Source: Cardiocondyla obscurior (taxonomy: Eukaryota; Arthropoda; Insecta; Hymenoptera; Formicidae). Taken from it: DNA of 64,000 nt. Within the stretch, counting starts at the first letter, position 1, and each line of letters opens with the position of its first letter. The stretch spans positions 2,714,499 through 2,778,498 of the forward strand of contig NC_091868.1 in assembly GCF_019399895.1 (NCBI RefSeq), given 5' to 3'. The translations under genes and the position numbers were made by a program. Positions 36,950 to 47,740 of the stretch are shown piece by piece. The notes beneath the pieces were generated by a model, which searched no databases, had not been told where the DNA came from, and saw only the letters and a list, made by a program, of their open reading frames with translations.

Positions 36950-37080
36950 TAATTACCGGCGTATCCTTACTCTTAATTAATTATCGCCCCGTACCGCCTC
37001 TAAATAATTTTAATTAGAATCGTCGAACGGGTATTTTCTTTCCTCTCGGACCCCAAGCCGGCGATTACGAAATTTAATTA
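36950..37080. promoter_or_regulatory. Cluster of five TAATTA homeodomain-type sites
   Basis: TAATTA occurs at 36950, 36974, 36978 (overlapping the previous), 37011 and 37075 within 131 bp of otherwise moderate-GC sequence. TAATTA is the classic core for Antennapedia-class and paired-class homeodomains. Homotypic clustering is a common property of insect enhancers. Only motif density is observed. Confidence 0.35.
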
Positions 37081-37480
37081 CCCGCCAGGTACGAAGCAGT
37101 TCGATATCGCGCTCTTTGAATCTGCCGGATATAAATTCTCACTCCGACAATGAGCCTCTTTTTTTTTTTTTTCCTCATTGATTCTAATCCGATTTATATT
37201 ATTGGCTTATAATCAGCGAGAAGTTCTGTAGTCGAAAATCCGGTTTGGTTGATTATTCTTTTGTTAGATTTAAAGACGGGCCACTTTGAAAAGGGTTTCA
37301 AAGATACTTCGTTTTTCCTCAGGGCGAACAATTATTCCCATGTGCTTGTGATTAAAGCTGTGTGCAAATTTATTTCGAAATGTTCTCCACGTATTTAATT
37401 AATCTAATACTCATTAGTTTTTGTAACTCGTGTTCCATATATGTGGACGGCGCGCGCGTGAATAATCGGTTTGCCCGTTG

Positions 37481-39020
37481 TTAAATTTCATTTAGCTCAC
37501 GTTATTTGCGTAAATATTAATAGCGAGCGCGAGTTGGTTCGGCGAAGTAAGTTCCGGGTGCCCTTCTGGGCCGGCTGGTGCGTTTGGTTACAAGAGTGGG
37601 ATGGGGAAGGGGTCCCTTTCTCTCCGTGAAAGTCCAAGGGGAGTTTCTCTCCCGTGGATGGTGGCGGTAGCGCCAAAATGGTGGGTGGCTCCATAGCGTA
37701 GTGACTTCCGCGCCAGGTACTTCGTAATGGCGAAGTTTACTTTGGCCATTTGTATCGGGCGAACGTAGATGAACGCGAGGGGATGAGAGGTGGGTCGAGA
37801 AAGAAAACGGTATAGAGCAGACAGAGCGGAGCGAGATGAGAAAGACGTATAGAGGGTGAAGCGGTGAGAGAGCCCGAGCCGTGAGATGATGCAGTGACGC
37901 GCAACCTTCAGCTCGAGCCTGTCTTTCCTTTAACTCCGAGTCCTTTGTGGAAAATTTGCACGCCGGGGAATCAGGATAACGCCGTTCTCGGATATACCGA
38001 GCGCAAACTTGAATACGTCCGAAAGCACCGCGTGGGATAAAATAGCCCGCATCGTCGTCGTTGAAAATTTCTGACCTGATGGTCGTGTCACAGAAGGAAT
38101 GGATCTGGCAGTCGTCGAAAGTTGCGCGTCACTGCGCATCGGGGGTAACGGGCGGGATCCCCGGGAAAGGGAGAAAAGGGTCGAACTCGGCGGCCATAAT
38201 AATTCACGATGTAAAGCTAAAGTACCGCGGCTGGAGGAAAGTTTCGCGAGAGGCTGCGCCCGTCCCTCGGTCTTTCTACGCGCGACGTCGATAAATTAGC
38301 TTACACTTTTTACATAATGCGACGAGGACGAGGACCGCGAAAGGACCGCGAGGTCGTATCTCGATGTAGGAGGAGGCGACGGGCCCCCCTCGGTTCTCGC
38401 GAGGCCGGCCGGGGCCGCCGTAACATCCCCGGGAAGGTGTGTACCTAACTACCTCAAACTCGTCGGCCTTCTCGGGTCAAATTAATTCCGGTATTAAAAT
38501 TTGGCTTGCAAATATTCTGGACCCGCGGCTACGGGCGTACGGGGGCGCACACGTGCACAGCGGGCGGTTGCCGCTGCCACGACGACGACGACGGCGACGA
38601 GAAGGGCGACGACGATGACGGCGAAGCCCGCGTGCATTCACCTAGTCGTCGGGTTCTCCGCGCCGTCACGCACACGCACACTACACGTACGGCCCCCTTT
38701 GGTATGTACCTTTGCGCGTACGTGTACGCACGTAATTTACATCTGTTATTACGGGAGGAGGCCTCTGCCCGTTCCGCTCGCTTCCGCCACGTTCCGATGT
38801 TCCGACGTGCCGCCCTGCAGCGGAAGAATAAACGCACCGATGCTCGCCGAGCCGCATATTCATCTCGTCCTCTCTCTCTCCATCCCGCTCGCGCGCTCTT
38901 TCCCTCCGTGCGCTGCGCTGCGCTGCATTTTTTCCCCTCGCGACGCGAGTACAGTCGTCGGAGGTTTGTTTTCTATCGGCGTTAATGTCGATTCTTTTCA
39001 TACACGGGCCAGGCATGGCA
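37481..39020. other. GC/CpG-rich block
   Basis: CpG-dense, with a purine stretch at 37770-37880 and a (GAC)n-like tract at 38578-38625. The 223-codon plus frame (38501-39172) and a 159-codon frame cross the same DNA and end in the T-rich tract at 39031-39073; residues are low-complexity and unrecognised. A CCAAAATGG element lies at 37674. Confidence 0.55.
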
Positions 39021-40450
39021 GAATCTGCTCTTTTTTTTATTTTTTTTATTTTTTTTTTCTTTTTTTTTTTTTTCGGAGAGTTTGCGTCTGCAACGGGTAT
39101 CTATCTGCTTCTGGTCGCGCTAATTGGACAAAGATTCGTTATTTTTTTGCAATCCTTGTATGCTTTCAATAAAAGAAACTGATAGTTCTTGACCGGATTT
39201 GTACGTTCTTGTAATTTTTAAAAAGTGCAATATATTCAAGTAGAGATATAAAATATATATTTGCTACCTTTGGTAATATTAATTTTCAGCATTTTGAAAA
39301 GATATCCAAGCAAAGAGAGAAAGAGAGACGCGTCTTTTACTCGTTAAAAATATAACGCGCAAAAATAATATAATTTGTCAAATCATTTATCAGAATTTTT
39401 ATTCACGCAATTGCTTTTTGTAAGCGGCAAGTAAAGTCCAAGTAATGTCAAAAGACCGCAGATAGACGTGAAAGATTACTGTTTTGCATTTGTCTCAAAG
39501 TTCAAGCTTTTATTTTAACTTCACTTTCAGTCGCGCTGTCGTAAATTTATCGACTCCGATCGGTCCAAGGTCCGCTTACTTAGATTCGCGCGACGATGCA
39601 GTCGAGTGCGACGCCTGTCGCGTTCATTCGAGGTTGCAGCGCGGAATCGCGGTGCGTACATACACCGGCAAATTCTCATGAAAATTTTCATATTCATGCA
39701 TTCATTGTTTATTGGCATGTGTGGTTGTTGGCGGAATAGTCTGCGCGGGGCGGAAAGTATATAGGTCCAGAGAAAGGGTTCGAAGGGTGAATCGGATGTG
39801 ATGGAATCGCGTGCAATCGCGAAGCGGGGGCGGCGAGGGGAGGAAAGCTACGTAAGAACAACAAGACTGGCAGACAAAGGTCGAGTGTGCAATACTATGC
39901 CGTCGACGAAACGACCTGCTCGGGAGTCGCCGTCACGCTCGGTATGTAATTGCTCGATCGCTCGTAAAGGCCGGAGTGCAATGCAGTTTACGGTGCAGTT
40001 TACGCCGACGGGTTGTCGTTCGCGCCAGCCGCGTCGTCGTGCGCGTTCCCACGCAAGGCCACCAAGTGCGAGCAGAAACGAGCCGCGTTTTGCTTCCATA
40101 AAAAAAAAAAGAAAAAAAAAACATAAAAAAAATATGCGACGAGTCCGTTAGACAATTTTCGCGCCGAATAGATCTAATAAATAATTTAATCATTCACATT
40201 TCGCATTCCGCTTTGAACGAGACAAACGCGTGTCTCGCCTTGCAAAAGAATTCGGAAGTTTCTTTCATAAAATCATTTGAACAACGTCGCGTACTGCTAT
40301 GCGAACGGTAAGCGGTAAAACGCGAGCGAAAAGTTATTTCCCGCCGCTCAAGCGAGGCTTCGCGATGGCTCGGTTAATTTTGTCTTGCAAGGCTCCGGCA
40401 AGGCCTCGGACAGGTTACGTAAGACAAACGCGATTAATCCGGTCACCCGT
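39021..40450. other. Mixed spacer
   Basis: T-rich tract at 39031-39073, AT-rich to 39530, then moderate GC. It contains a 12-bp tandem duplication (39982-40005) and A-rich sequence at 40100-40132. A CTCG|GTATGT donor-like site near 39940 follows an Arg/Ser-rich open frame but no start or family supports an exon. Confidence 0.55.
39982..40005 (+). repeat. Tandem 12-bp duplication TGCAGTTTACGS
   Basis: TGCAGTTTACGG (39982-39993) is followed directly by TGCAGTTTACGC (39994-40005). It is a simple head-to-tail duplication of recent or constrained origin. Confidence 0.85.
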
Positions 40451-41780
40451 AATTTAAGCGCAGCTTTCCTGAAACTGCGATCTGCACGGCCAACTCACCC
40501 CCGGGGCCAGACGGCACATTTATTTTTCCACGGTAGTTGAGCTTTCACATCGTCTGCATCCCTACACCGTCCCCCGCCGGCCACCCCGTATAAGTAATCC
40601 TCCACCCCGCATAGGTAATTTTCGTGACGACCTCCGTAGTCGCAGTCGCCGTCCACGTTAATGCCCGCCGACTGAATAAACGCCTACGCGCGTCGGAGAA
40701 CGACCCGGAAATATTCCGCGCGAGTATATAGCGTCGCGCGCGATAAGAATTTCAATAGCGCGGAAGTAATATCGCGCGCAAACGGCGCACGGTCGAATAA
40801 GGAGACCTGGATATCTTGCAGCGCGAGTGAGATTATCCGCTCCCGTACTTGCGACAGGATCTGTCCGCGGATAATTTTTTTATCGCGGCCGAGGCCGTTC
40901 TTTCAGCTAAATAAACGTCGCTTCCAATCAGTCAATTCCGAGCGCGGACCGCAATTGAGCGAAGTTAAAGGGACACCTCACGGTCCGGCGAGCCCGATCA
41001 AAAGGATCAGGCAAGAAGGCGGAGACCTCGCGAGCGTACCGCGAAAACGAATTTACGGGGTACGAGGCAACAAGAGGGCCTCGTTTTAATTGATCCAAGC
41101 CGCTCTTCTGGGTCGTGATCAAAACTCCGGCATCCCGAATTTGATCTGCACTGAAAGCTTCTTGTAATTGGACGTAATGCCCTCGTTGCCTTCGAGAATG
41201 CGAATGGGGGAACGAACGGCGAAAGAGAGAGAGAGAGAGGGGGGAGAGGGAGAGAAATGCAGGGACAAGTTGGAAGAGAAAACCGCGAAAGGATGGAGAA
41301 AGCTACGGAACAAGGATTGCCGCGAAGCGATAATAAGAGCGAGAGGACCGAGCAAGACAGATCGTTTAGACCCGGCGAGCGTGTTGCGAATTCGATTGTC
41401 CCACGGCATTTCCCCGAAGCGTCTGTCTTTTCCGTCTCCCCTGTCGTTAACGCGAGGCACCTACACTCCTTGTTTTCCACGCACCCTCGCGGCAACTCGC
41501 GGACCGCGAATCGCCCTTCCGAAGGGCGAAAACCTCACCAAATAGTGCCGCGTGCCCTCGCCGACCGAGGGAACGGCTTCAATTTTTCGCTCGTTGCACC
41601 TGCGGCTTTCAAACCGACCCTCCCTCAGCCCGATCGAGAAAACCTGTTCGACAGCCGATCGGCCGCGGCGGTTAGGGCGCTAAGGGTGACGTGCCCTCAC
41701 GCACTTGGTACCGAAAAAAAATTTACCCTCTAGCTGAGAGCCGACCGCCATCTAACAAGCGCGCGGCTCGGTTCGTTGGA
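40451..41780. other. GC/CpG-rich block
   Basis: Includes a 21-bp-period direct repeat at 40581-40619 and a GA/G-rich tract at 41224-41262. Overlapping frames of 113-162 codons occur on both strands with no recognised product. It ends immediately before a TATAAAAG match at 41794-41801, which could serve plus-strand initiation near 41825, though no initiator is evident there. Confidence 0.5.
40581..40622 (+). repeat. Imperfect tandem repeat, 21-bp period
   Basis: CCACCCCGTATAAGTAAT (40581-40598) and CCACCCCGCATAGGTAAT (40602-40619) differ at two of 18 positions and start 21 bp apart. Two GC-box-like C-tracts therefore recur two helical turns apart. Confidence 0.8.
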
Positions 41781-43060
41781 GTGTGTTGGGGCATATAAAA
41801 GTTTCCACTGTTCTTTTTTTTTCTTGAAAATTCGTACGGTTTTGATTATTTCCGGGGGTGAATTTATTAATTAGATATATGCATTGTACGTCGTGTGTTA
41901 TAATTATCACGTTATAATTATACTTTATTATAACGTGTTATTCTTATTGGATATTTTGCGGCTTTCCTTCTCCGGCATTTCGAAAATTTCCGCCCGGTTC
42001 TTTCACACATTCATTTTTAATATAAAATATGCTCTCTGAAATGTATTTTTTCTAAGCAAACACCGAGATGCTTCAAAGCCAGTCGATCTTTGGAACGGGT
42101 AACTTTTTGTACGCAATAATAGTATCATTTCGTATAAAATTTATCTGAAAGAGTTATTTGAAATTTTAATTAATGGCAAAAGAAGTAACGTTAATCATTC
42201 AAAGATTCGTAGGCAAATGGGAAGACTGTAATCTAACTTTCGAGGTCCGTGAATTACGAAACGCTGATTACGATATCATGTAATCTGCCCGCAAACGAAT
42301 TCTGCGATATATCGAAAAATCGTCGCGTAGAAATATAACGCCGGTGGCGGCGTGATTTCTGCGGGACGTGAGGTATTATTGGATTGGGTATTGCCAACAG
42401 GTGATTCCGAAAATAACAATAATTTGATTTTGCGAAAATGTGGGTTATGAGGTCTTGCCGCGGCATTCGACAATGTGCTAATTAAGTATAATATATTTCA
42501 ATCGTTTATTTCGCTATAATGAATTCCGCGTTAAGTGTTACATTACATGTCGCGCCCGCGAGACCGCCGAGGTGTATATAATTGCGCGTCGACGAACTCG
42601 CCATTAATTAAAAATCAAATCATCGCGTTCACGCGCTTTTAAATTATTTTCCCGTCATTATTTTAATAAATGCTTATCTCTTTAAACCGACTCTTAAATT
42701 TCCAGCCTCCCTCGTCGAAACGTGTTCATTAATTTGAAGAGTGCTCGAAATTTCTTTAAGAAAAAAAAAAAAAAGAAAATATATTAATTAAAAAAAGTAA
42801 TTATAAAAAAATTAACGTTTCTATAATTCTTGTGAAAAATCACACTACATTGTTCTTTGTGAAAATAATTCGTACATATACGTACATATATGTATACGTA
42901 TTTCAAATGATTTCTCCCTGTAAAATAAGAGTTCAGTAAATACATTTTTGCAGACCCGACTTATTTTTTCGATTAATCGAGTTAAGCGGCAGAGTAGAAG
43001 TTTCATTTCCGTCGAAAAAATTTCGCGCTGGACCAATGCTACTATACGCTAGCGACGAAG
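41781..43060. other. AT-rich spacer
   Basis: AT-rich with no meaningful frames. It contains an AT-rich inverted repeat at 41908-41937 and a 14-nt A-run at 42761-42774. Nothing else recognised. Confidence 0.6.
41908..41937. other. Inverted repeat, 11-bp stem, 8-nt loop
   Basis: CACGTTATAAT (41908-41918) is the exact reverse complement of ATTATAACGTG (41927-41937). A further GTTATAATTAT copy precedes it at about 41897. AT-rich palindromes of this size can arise by chance in such sequence. Confidence 0.6.
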
Positions 43061-43486
43061 CTCCTCGGCTTTCTTTATGCCGCGCGGCCGAGCCCGACTG
43101 CCAGAGAGTTCGCAAATACGAATGTATTTTTAAACGAGCGTTAGTGTCTAATGTTCGTCCACATTTTGCTCTTAATACAGGGTCGTAGAAAGTACGGTGC
43201 GAATAAGAGCGCCCGAGAGAAATGCGCGTGTACGTGTGCAAGAGCGCAAGGGGTTCGTGGATGGCTCTTGGAGGGATGGCTGGAGAAAGAGAAGAGAGAA
43301 GGAAAGAGAGCCGAGGGAAGAGGGGTGGTGGCCGCTGGGTTCGGTGGCGGAGACCCCCTTCGCGCTATCTCGGGGAGGGCTGTTTTTCGCGGCTCACAAA
43401 ATGGCCGCCACCCCCACCAAGCTCCTCCACTTGGTTAGAGGATGTAGAGGGCTCGAATTTTCTCCATCCTGCTCTCTTTATACCAT

Positions 43487-43533
43487 GTTCGTTCGTTCGT
43501 TCGTTCGTTCGTTCGTTCGTTCGTTCGTTCGTT
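43487..43533. repeat. (GTTC)11 tetranucleotide microsatellite
   Basis: Eleven perfect GTTC units plus a partial unit. In one frame it encodes a Val-Arg-Ser-Phe repeat, so the 112-131 codon frames crossing it are artefacts. Confidence 0.97.
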
Positions 43534-43771
43534 AGCGCACACTGCCTCGCTGTCCCCTTACCGATCCCGTTGCTAGCCTACGCTACCTCGCCCCTTTCTC
43601 TCTCTTTCTCTCTCTGATCGTCCAGGTTTCATCAAGCCCCTCCACCCGTGTCATCCATCCCTCCTCTTGGGGCGTTCACCCCTTCCTCCGTACATCTGAC
43701 AGGCACTACTGCTGGCGGGAAGCGAAATTCAGCGTCTCCTTCTCTCTCGTCTCGTTCGTCTTTCTTCCTCG

Positions 43772-43793
43772 TTTTTTTTTTTTTTTTTTTTTT
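43772..43793. repeat. Poly(T) run, 22 nt
   Basis: Uninterrupted T homopolymer inside a 350-nt pyrimidine-rich tract. Confidence 0.9.
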
Positions 43794-44480
43794 CTCCTCT
43801 AAAGTTATCCCTCTCTCCCGTTCATCGTCCTCCTCCATCCCTTTTCTCTCTTTCCCCAAGCGTTTCCTGCTCCGCGCGACCACCACTACACGGTGTTCCA
43901 GCGAGGTCGCATAGGAATATTGTTACGTAGAACGGGAATGAAATTTATAACTAATTACGGGAAAAGTTTAGATGACCATCGGGTCGTTCGGTTGCCGGAA
44001 AGGGGGTGGCCGCCGGTCGGGTGGAGAAGCCGGGGTAAATGGGGACGAAGGCGACACGGGGGTGAGAGGAGGCGCGCGAGAAATCGGTGGTGAGAGGAAG
44101 TTGCTCCCGGTATAGAAACCAAATTACATTAATTAGGATATTAAGCTTGGCGTTCTGCGAAAATAAAACGCCGTCCGGGAGGATGAGGGGAGGGGGAGAG
44201 AGGGGTGGTTTAAGACGGGCCACTCGCGATTTCGGATTTACATAAAATTCCGCCGCGCATGCACCGCCATTCGTAATTATTTTGCATACGGATAATGCAG
44301 TAACTACGTGCGCCGCGCCGTTTGTTACCACACACGAGAAACGAATCGGGAGAATATGTCGGGAATATAAATGTAATAGAACTAATACGCGGCGCTCGCG
44401 ATGCAGCCGCGTCACATAGAATGCATATTACGCGCGCGCGAGACAAATCGATAAAAATCTAATTCACGAATAATTTCGAA

Positions 44481-46940
44481 TATTAGATCCTCATTAGAGT
44501 ATTACGATTAAATAATGCAAATTCCTCAGTCGACTCCAACTTGATCAAAGGGGCCTGTTATTAAAATTAAACCCGATGGTTTTAGGAATTATTCACGGCG
44601 CCGGAAATGCGAAATACACGGCGAGGGAAAGAAAACCTCGCGTGCTTCCGCGTGCTGTCGCTCGCGTTATTTTAGTTTTCCCCGCGTTAAGAAATATCCT
44701 TTAACTACGTAGCGCTCCCATTTCCGTGATCATCGGGAAATACGTCACATAACGAACGCAATACTGGTATTCGAATTTGCCATGCGGCACTATCTCATCG
44801 ATCTTCCGAGGGATGGTTATAACGATACAATGAAATGTGCATTAAGTGCGAGTGTCTGCTGTTTGATGGGATTCTAGAGTATGTACTTTGTATTATTGCA
44901 AATGTCACGAAATATAATTGAAGAAAATCGCCGTTATACGCTCCCGTCGTTCCCCGGTGATCGATTTTCGTTCGCTTCTGCATTCTCTTTCACTTCCGTT
45001 TCTCCCTTCTTTTTTTTTCTTTCTTTTTTTATCTTTTTTTTTTTTAATTTATATCCATAAATATTGTGAATACTTTCGCGTCGTGCTATATTAACACACA
45101 CGTGCGTTTTATGAATTCGTAAAATATTAATTTCGCAGAATAGAGCACGTCTCCCTTTCGGTTCGAATGAAATTAGTCTTCGCGGCGTGAGCGCGATATT
45201 TAGTTTCGTTAAAAAAGTCTTATTTTTAATTTTGACAATGTAACGTTCCGCCGGCAACGATCTATCCGCTTCTGAGATAAAATATCCGGTGACATAGTCA
45301 ATGTTTTCAGCGTCAAATTTTTCTTTTGAAGCTCGAATTACGTAGCGAGGCGTGCGCTAGCTCATATTAAGACTGTCACGTCGGAAAATTATTCAAGAAC
45401 GTCACGCTCCTGTGACGGTGTTAAACGATGAGAATTGCAAACGATGAAATACGATAGCATGAAATTTCAATATCGTTAATTTACTACCTTGAGGGGTTTA
45501 CTTAACTAATTATTGAAACAAATCTGATTTACGGCTGTAGTTTGAGATACGATACAAATGGGCGCGTAAAATCGCTCGCAATTTTCCCGTCACTAGACAC
45601 TAATTATCGATATGTTATATACGTTCTTAAATAATATCAAGTATCAGTGTCACATATGTTTTGGCTTTTCGATGAAGCTTCCGGTAAATAAATCGCGATA
45701 ATTTCACCGTGCGGCATCATTTTGCAAATTATTCGCGGAAGACCTGTCGAGCTTCTCGTAAATCACAGGACGATTCCGCCTTCGACGACTGCCCACTGGG
45801 CGAAATTGCGGGGAACAGCAGTCGCGCCTGACTAGAAGCGCTGCCTAACGAGATTCGCGAACGCAATTTAGTGCGGCTAAGTGCGGCCTGCTACGAATTA
45901 CGAATGTGCGCGGAACAGTTCTCGACATACGAACGATCGTTCGCGCGAGAATGGAGAGTAACTTAATCAGGAGCGAGAGCTGCGCAGCATCGGACTAGAA
46001 TGATTCGCAATGGAAGAAGGCAAGCGGTGGCGTATAATGCGGAAAATAATTTCCATCCCGCGCATTTTAGTCACCGTGGGTTGCGGATGCGCGCTCTCGT
46101 GCTTCCGCGTCCTTCGGAAGAATCGTTGAGGTTTTCAGGATTTTTTTTTGTATTTTTGTGTTTTTTTTTTTTTTTTTTTTCGTCCCCGCGCAATAACCGA
46201 ATCCGTCTCGGGTTACGCGCTACATATTGCGATTTTCATTGTTTGGATCGACACTTGCCGCGAATTGGAGCCTGACAAGTTTTAATTGGCGGCAATAAAG
46301 CTTTGATAGGAAAATGTAGCAAGATGCTCCTTTCATTTTTCGGCCCCCGCCGCGAAATTTATGCTAGCATTTTAATAAACCGCGTCACTTTATTTGATTT
46401 TCGAGAAGGAATATTGGTTAATATATTTGTTTCCGTACAATAACGCGCGCTGGTATACATCTACGGTGATGTATGTCCTAATATATATCATGATATTTCT
46501 CGCGGATGAGAAGCATTGACTTTTCGCAGAATAAATAAGAGAAACGCGCACGATTTAACTCTCCATTTTCAAAATTAATGTAACTCCTCTAAATACTAAA
46601 ATACAGTCACTTTCATATTCTATTAGCGTAATCATTTTGACAATTTATATCTCTGCAAGAAATCGTAAATAATAATAATCGTAAATAATAACGCTACTTT
46701 ATAAAATCTAGTCCAGTTTCGATATTGAACTTTTTAAGCGCCAGAAAATTAACTCGTCCTTTCGTGGTTCTTTTTTTTTTTTTTTTTTTTTTCCTTATTT
46801 TTCATTTCCGTTCCTTGCAGATGTGCCACGTTATTTCACGATATATCGCGTTATGATAAATCCGTGTGATAGCGGATTTATATCGCGTAGCGCGGGGCAT
46901 GGTCGAGCCTGCGTCGTGGAAACATCGGTGGGTTTCCGTC
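44481..46940. other. AT-rich to mixed spacer
   Basis: Low-frame sequence with a T-rich tract at 45010-45045 and T-runs at 46161-46180 and 46771-46792. A tandem AATCGTAAATAATAA-type duplication lies at 46661-46690. No gene recognised. Confidence 0.6.
46771..46792. repeat. Poly(T) run, 22 nt
   Basis: Uninterrupted T homopolymer about 160 bp before the first copy of the diverged repeat family at 46950. Confidence 0.9.
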
Positions 46941-46949
46941 AAACCGATC

Positions 46950-47050
46950 CCTGCACTATAACGCGATTTCCCATGACGCATCGCATGTGCCAATAAACAT
47001 GTACAGACCGATACTTTCGGTGACGCCGAAATGCCTATGATTTTTCCTCG
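46950..47050. repeat. Diverged interspersed repeat, copy 1
   Basis: Shares with copy 3 the string CACTATAACGCG/TACTATAACGTG, then GACGCATCGC-TG-GCCAA-AAA, and a degenerate CGATACYTTC segment. It lies in a 142-codon minus-strand frame that is therefore probably repeat-derived. The type of element is not identified. Confidence 0.5.
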
Positions 47051-47390
47051 AGGGACGATAACGATGCGGTTAGCTCGCTCGAATGACGCTACCAGTGCGG
47101 CGTGGCGGTTTAACATCGAAAGATGGACGTAGCTGACATTAATCTGAGATAAATTAATGACACGTGGGCGCCGGTTACGACAGTTATCGAAATAAAACGC
47201 CCGCGAATGTTTGGAATTTAAAATTCGCATTCCGCTCGACCCTCGGCCCCCGTCTCGCTCCTCGGCTTAGTAATTTTTATGATATATCTTTCACGGAGTA
47301 ACAATGGACACGCAAGTCAAAAAATCTATATGCTTCCTGTAAAATTAATTGAACTGTGTAGTTCTCCCTTTGCCGTAGCGAACATCTCCG

Positions 47391-47460
47391 CGAACGCATC
47401 GCGCGTGCCAATAAATCTGCGCAAAGTGTGATAGCTGTTGGAACAACCTATAAATTTCTC
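47391..47460. repeat. Diverged interspersed repeat, copy 2
   Basis: Carries CGAACGCATCGCGCGTGCCAATAAA and then, 23 bp on, TGGAACAACCTATAAATTTCTC with two mismatches in 22 to copy 3. The 5' ACTATAACG module seen in copies 1 and 3 is not evident. Confidence 0.5.
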
Positions 47461-47740
47461 TATACCTACCCGATGAGAGAGGGCGAAATACGAACTGTCA
47501 CCACTTTGCGATACGATCTTTTTCGGACAACAATTACCAGATTTTAGAAAAGTTATAACAAAAGTTTGATATCAGTCGACATTAAGAATCTTTTCCGAAG
47601 TCACGGCTGTCGTTTTCTTTTTCTTTTCTTTTTAAGTATTTTATTTAATACACGTTTTAAAACATGCGCGACTTGTAATTAAATTAAAAATTAAATCGTC
47701 AGGCGTGTGAAACTGTCCGCTAGGTTCACGCGATTCTTTA

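Larger units (their letters stand above)
35251..37480. other. AT-rich then GC-rich blocks, no gene recognised
   Basis: 35251-35840 is AT-rich with A/T tracts. 35870-36920 is GC-rich, carrying purine tracts at 36160-36235 and T-runs at 36238-36251 and 36776-36799. 37159-37172 is another T-run. 36950-37080 contains the TAATTA cluster. Frames of 60-131 codons are broken by homopolymers and unrecognised. Confidence 0.55.
43061..44480. other. GC-rich block with purine-to-pyrimidine strand switch
   Basis: 43240-43330 is purine-rich on the plus strand. From about 43420 to 43890 the plus strand is pyrimidine-rich, and 44000-44220 is G-rich again. It contains a (GTTC) array, a CT-rich tract at 43590-43618 and a 22-nt T-run. 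An AAAATGGCCGCC (YY1/Pho-like) lies at 43398-43409. Frames up to 154 codons are skew products and unrecognised. Confidence 0.55.

Noticed and set aside
38501..39172. 223-codon plus-strand frame
   Set aside because: Composed of Thr/Arg runs from a GAC-like repeat and Phe runs from a T-rich tract; a 159-codon frame crosses it.
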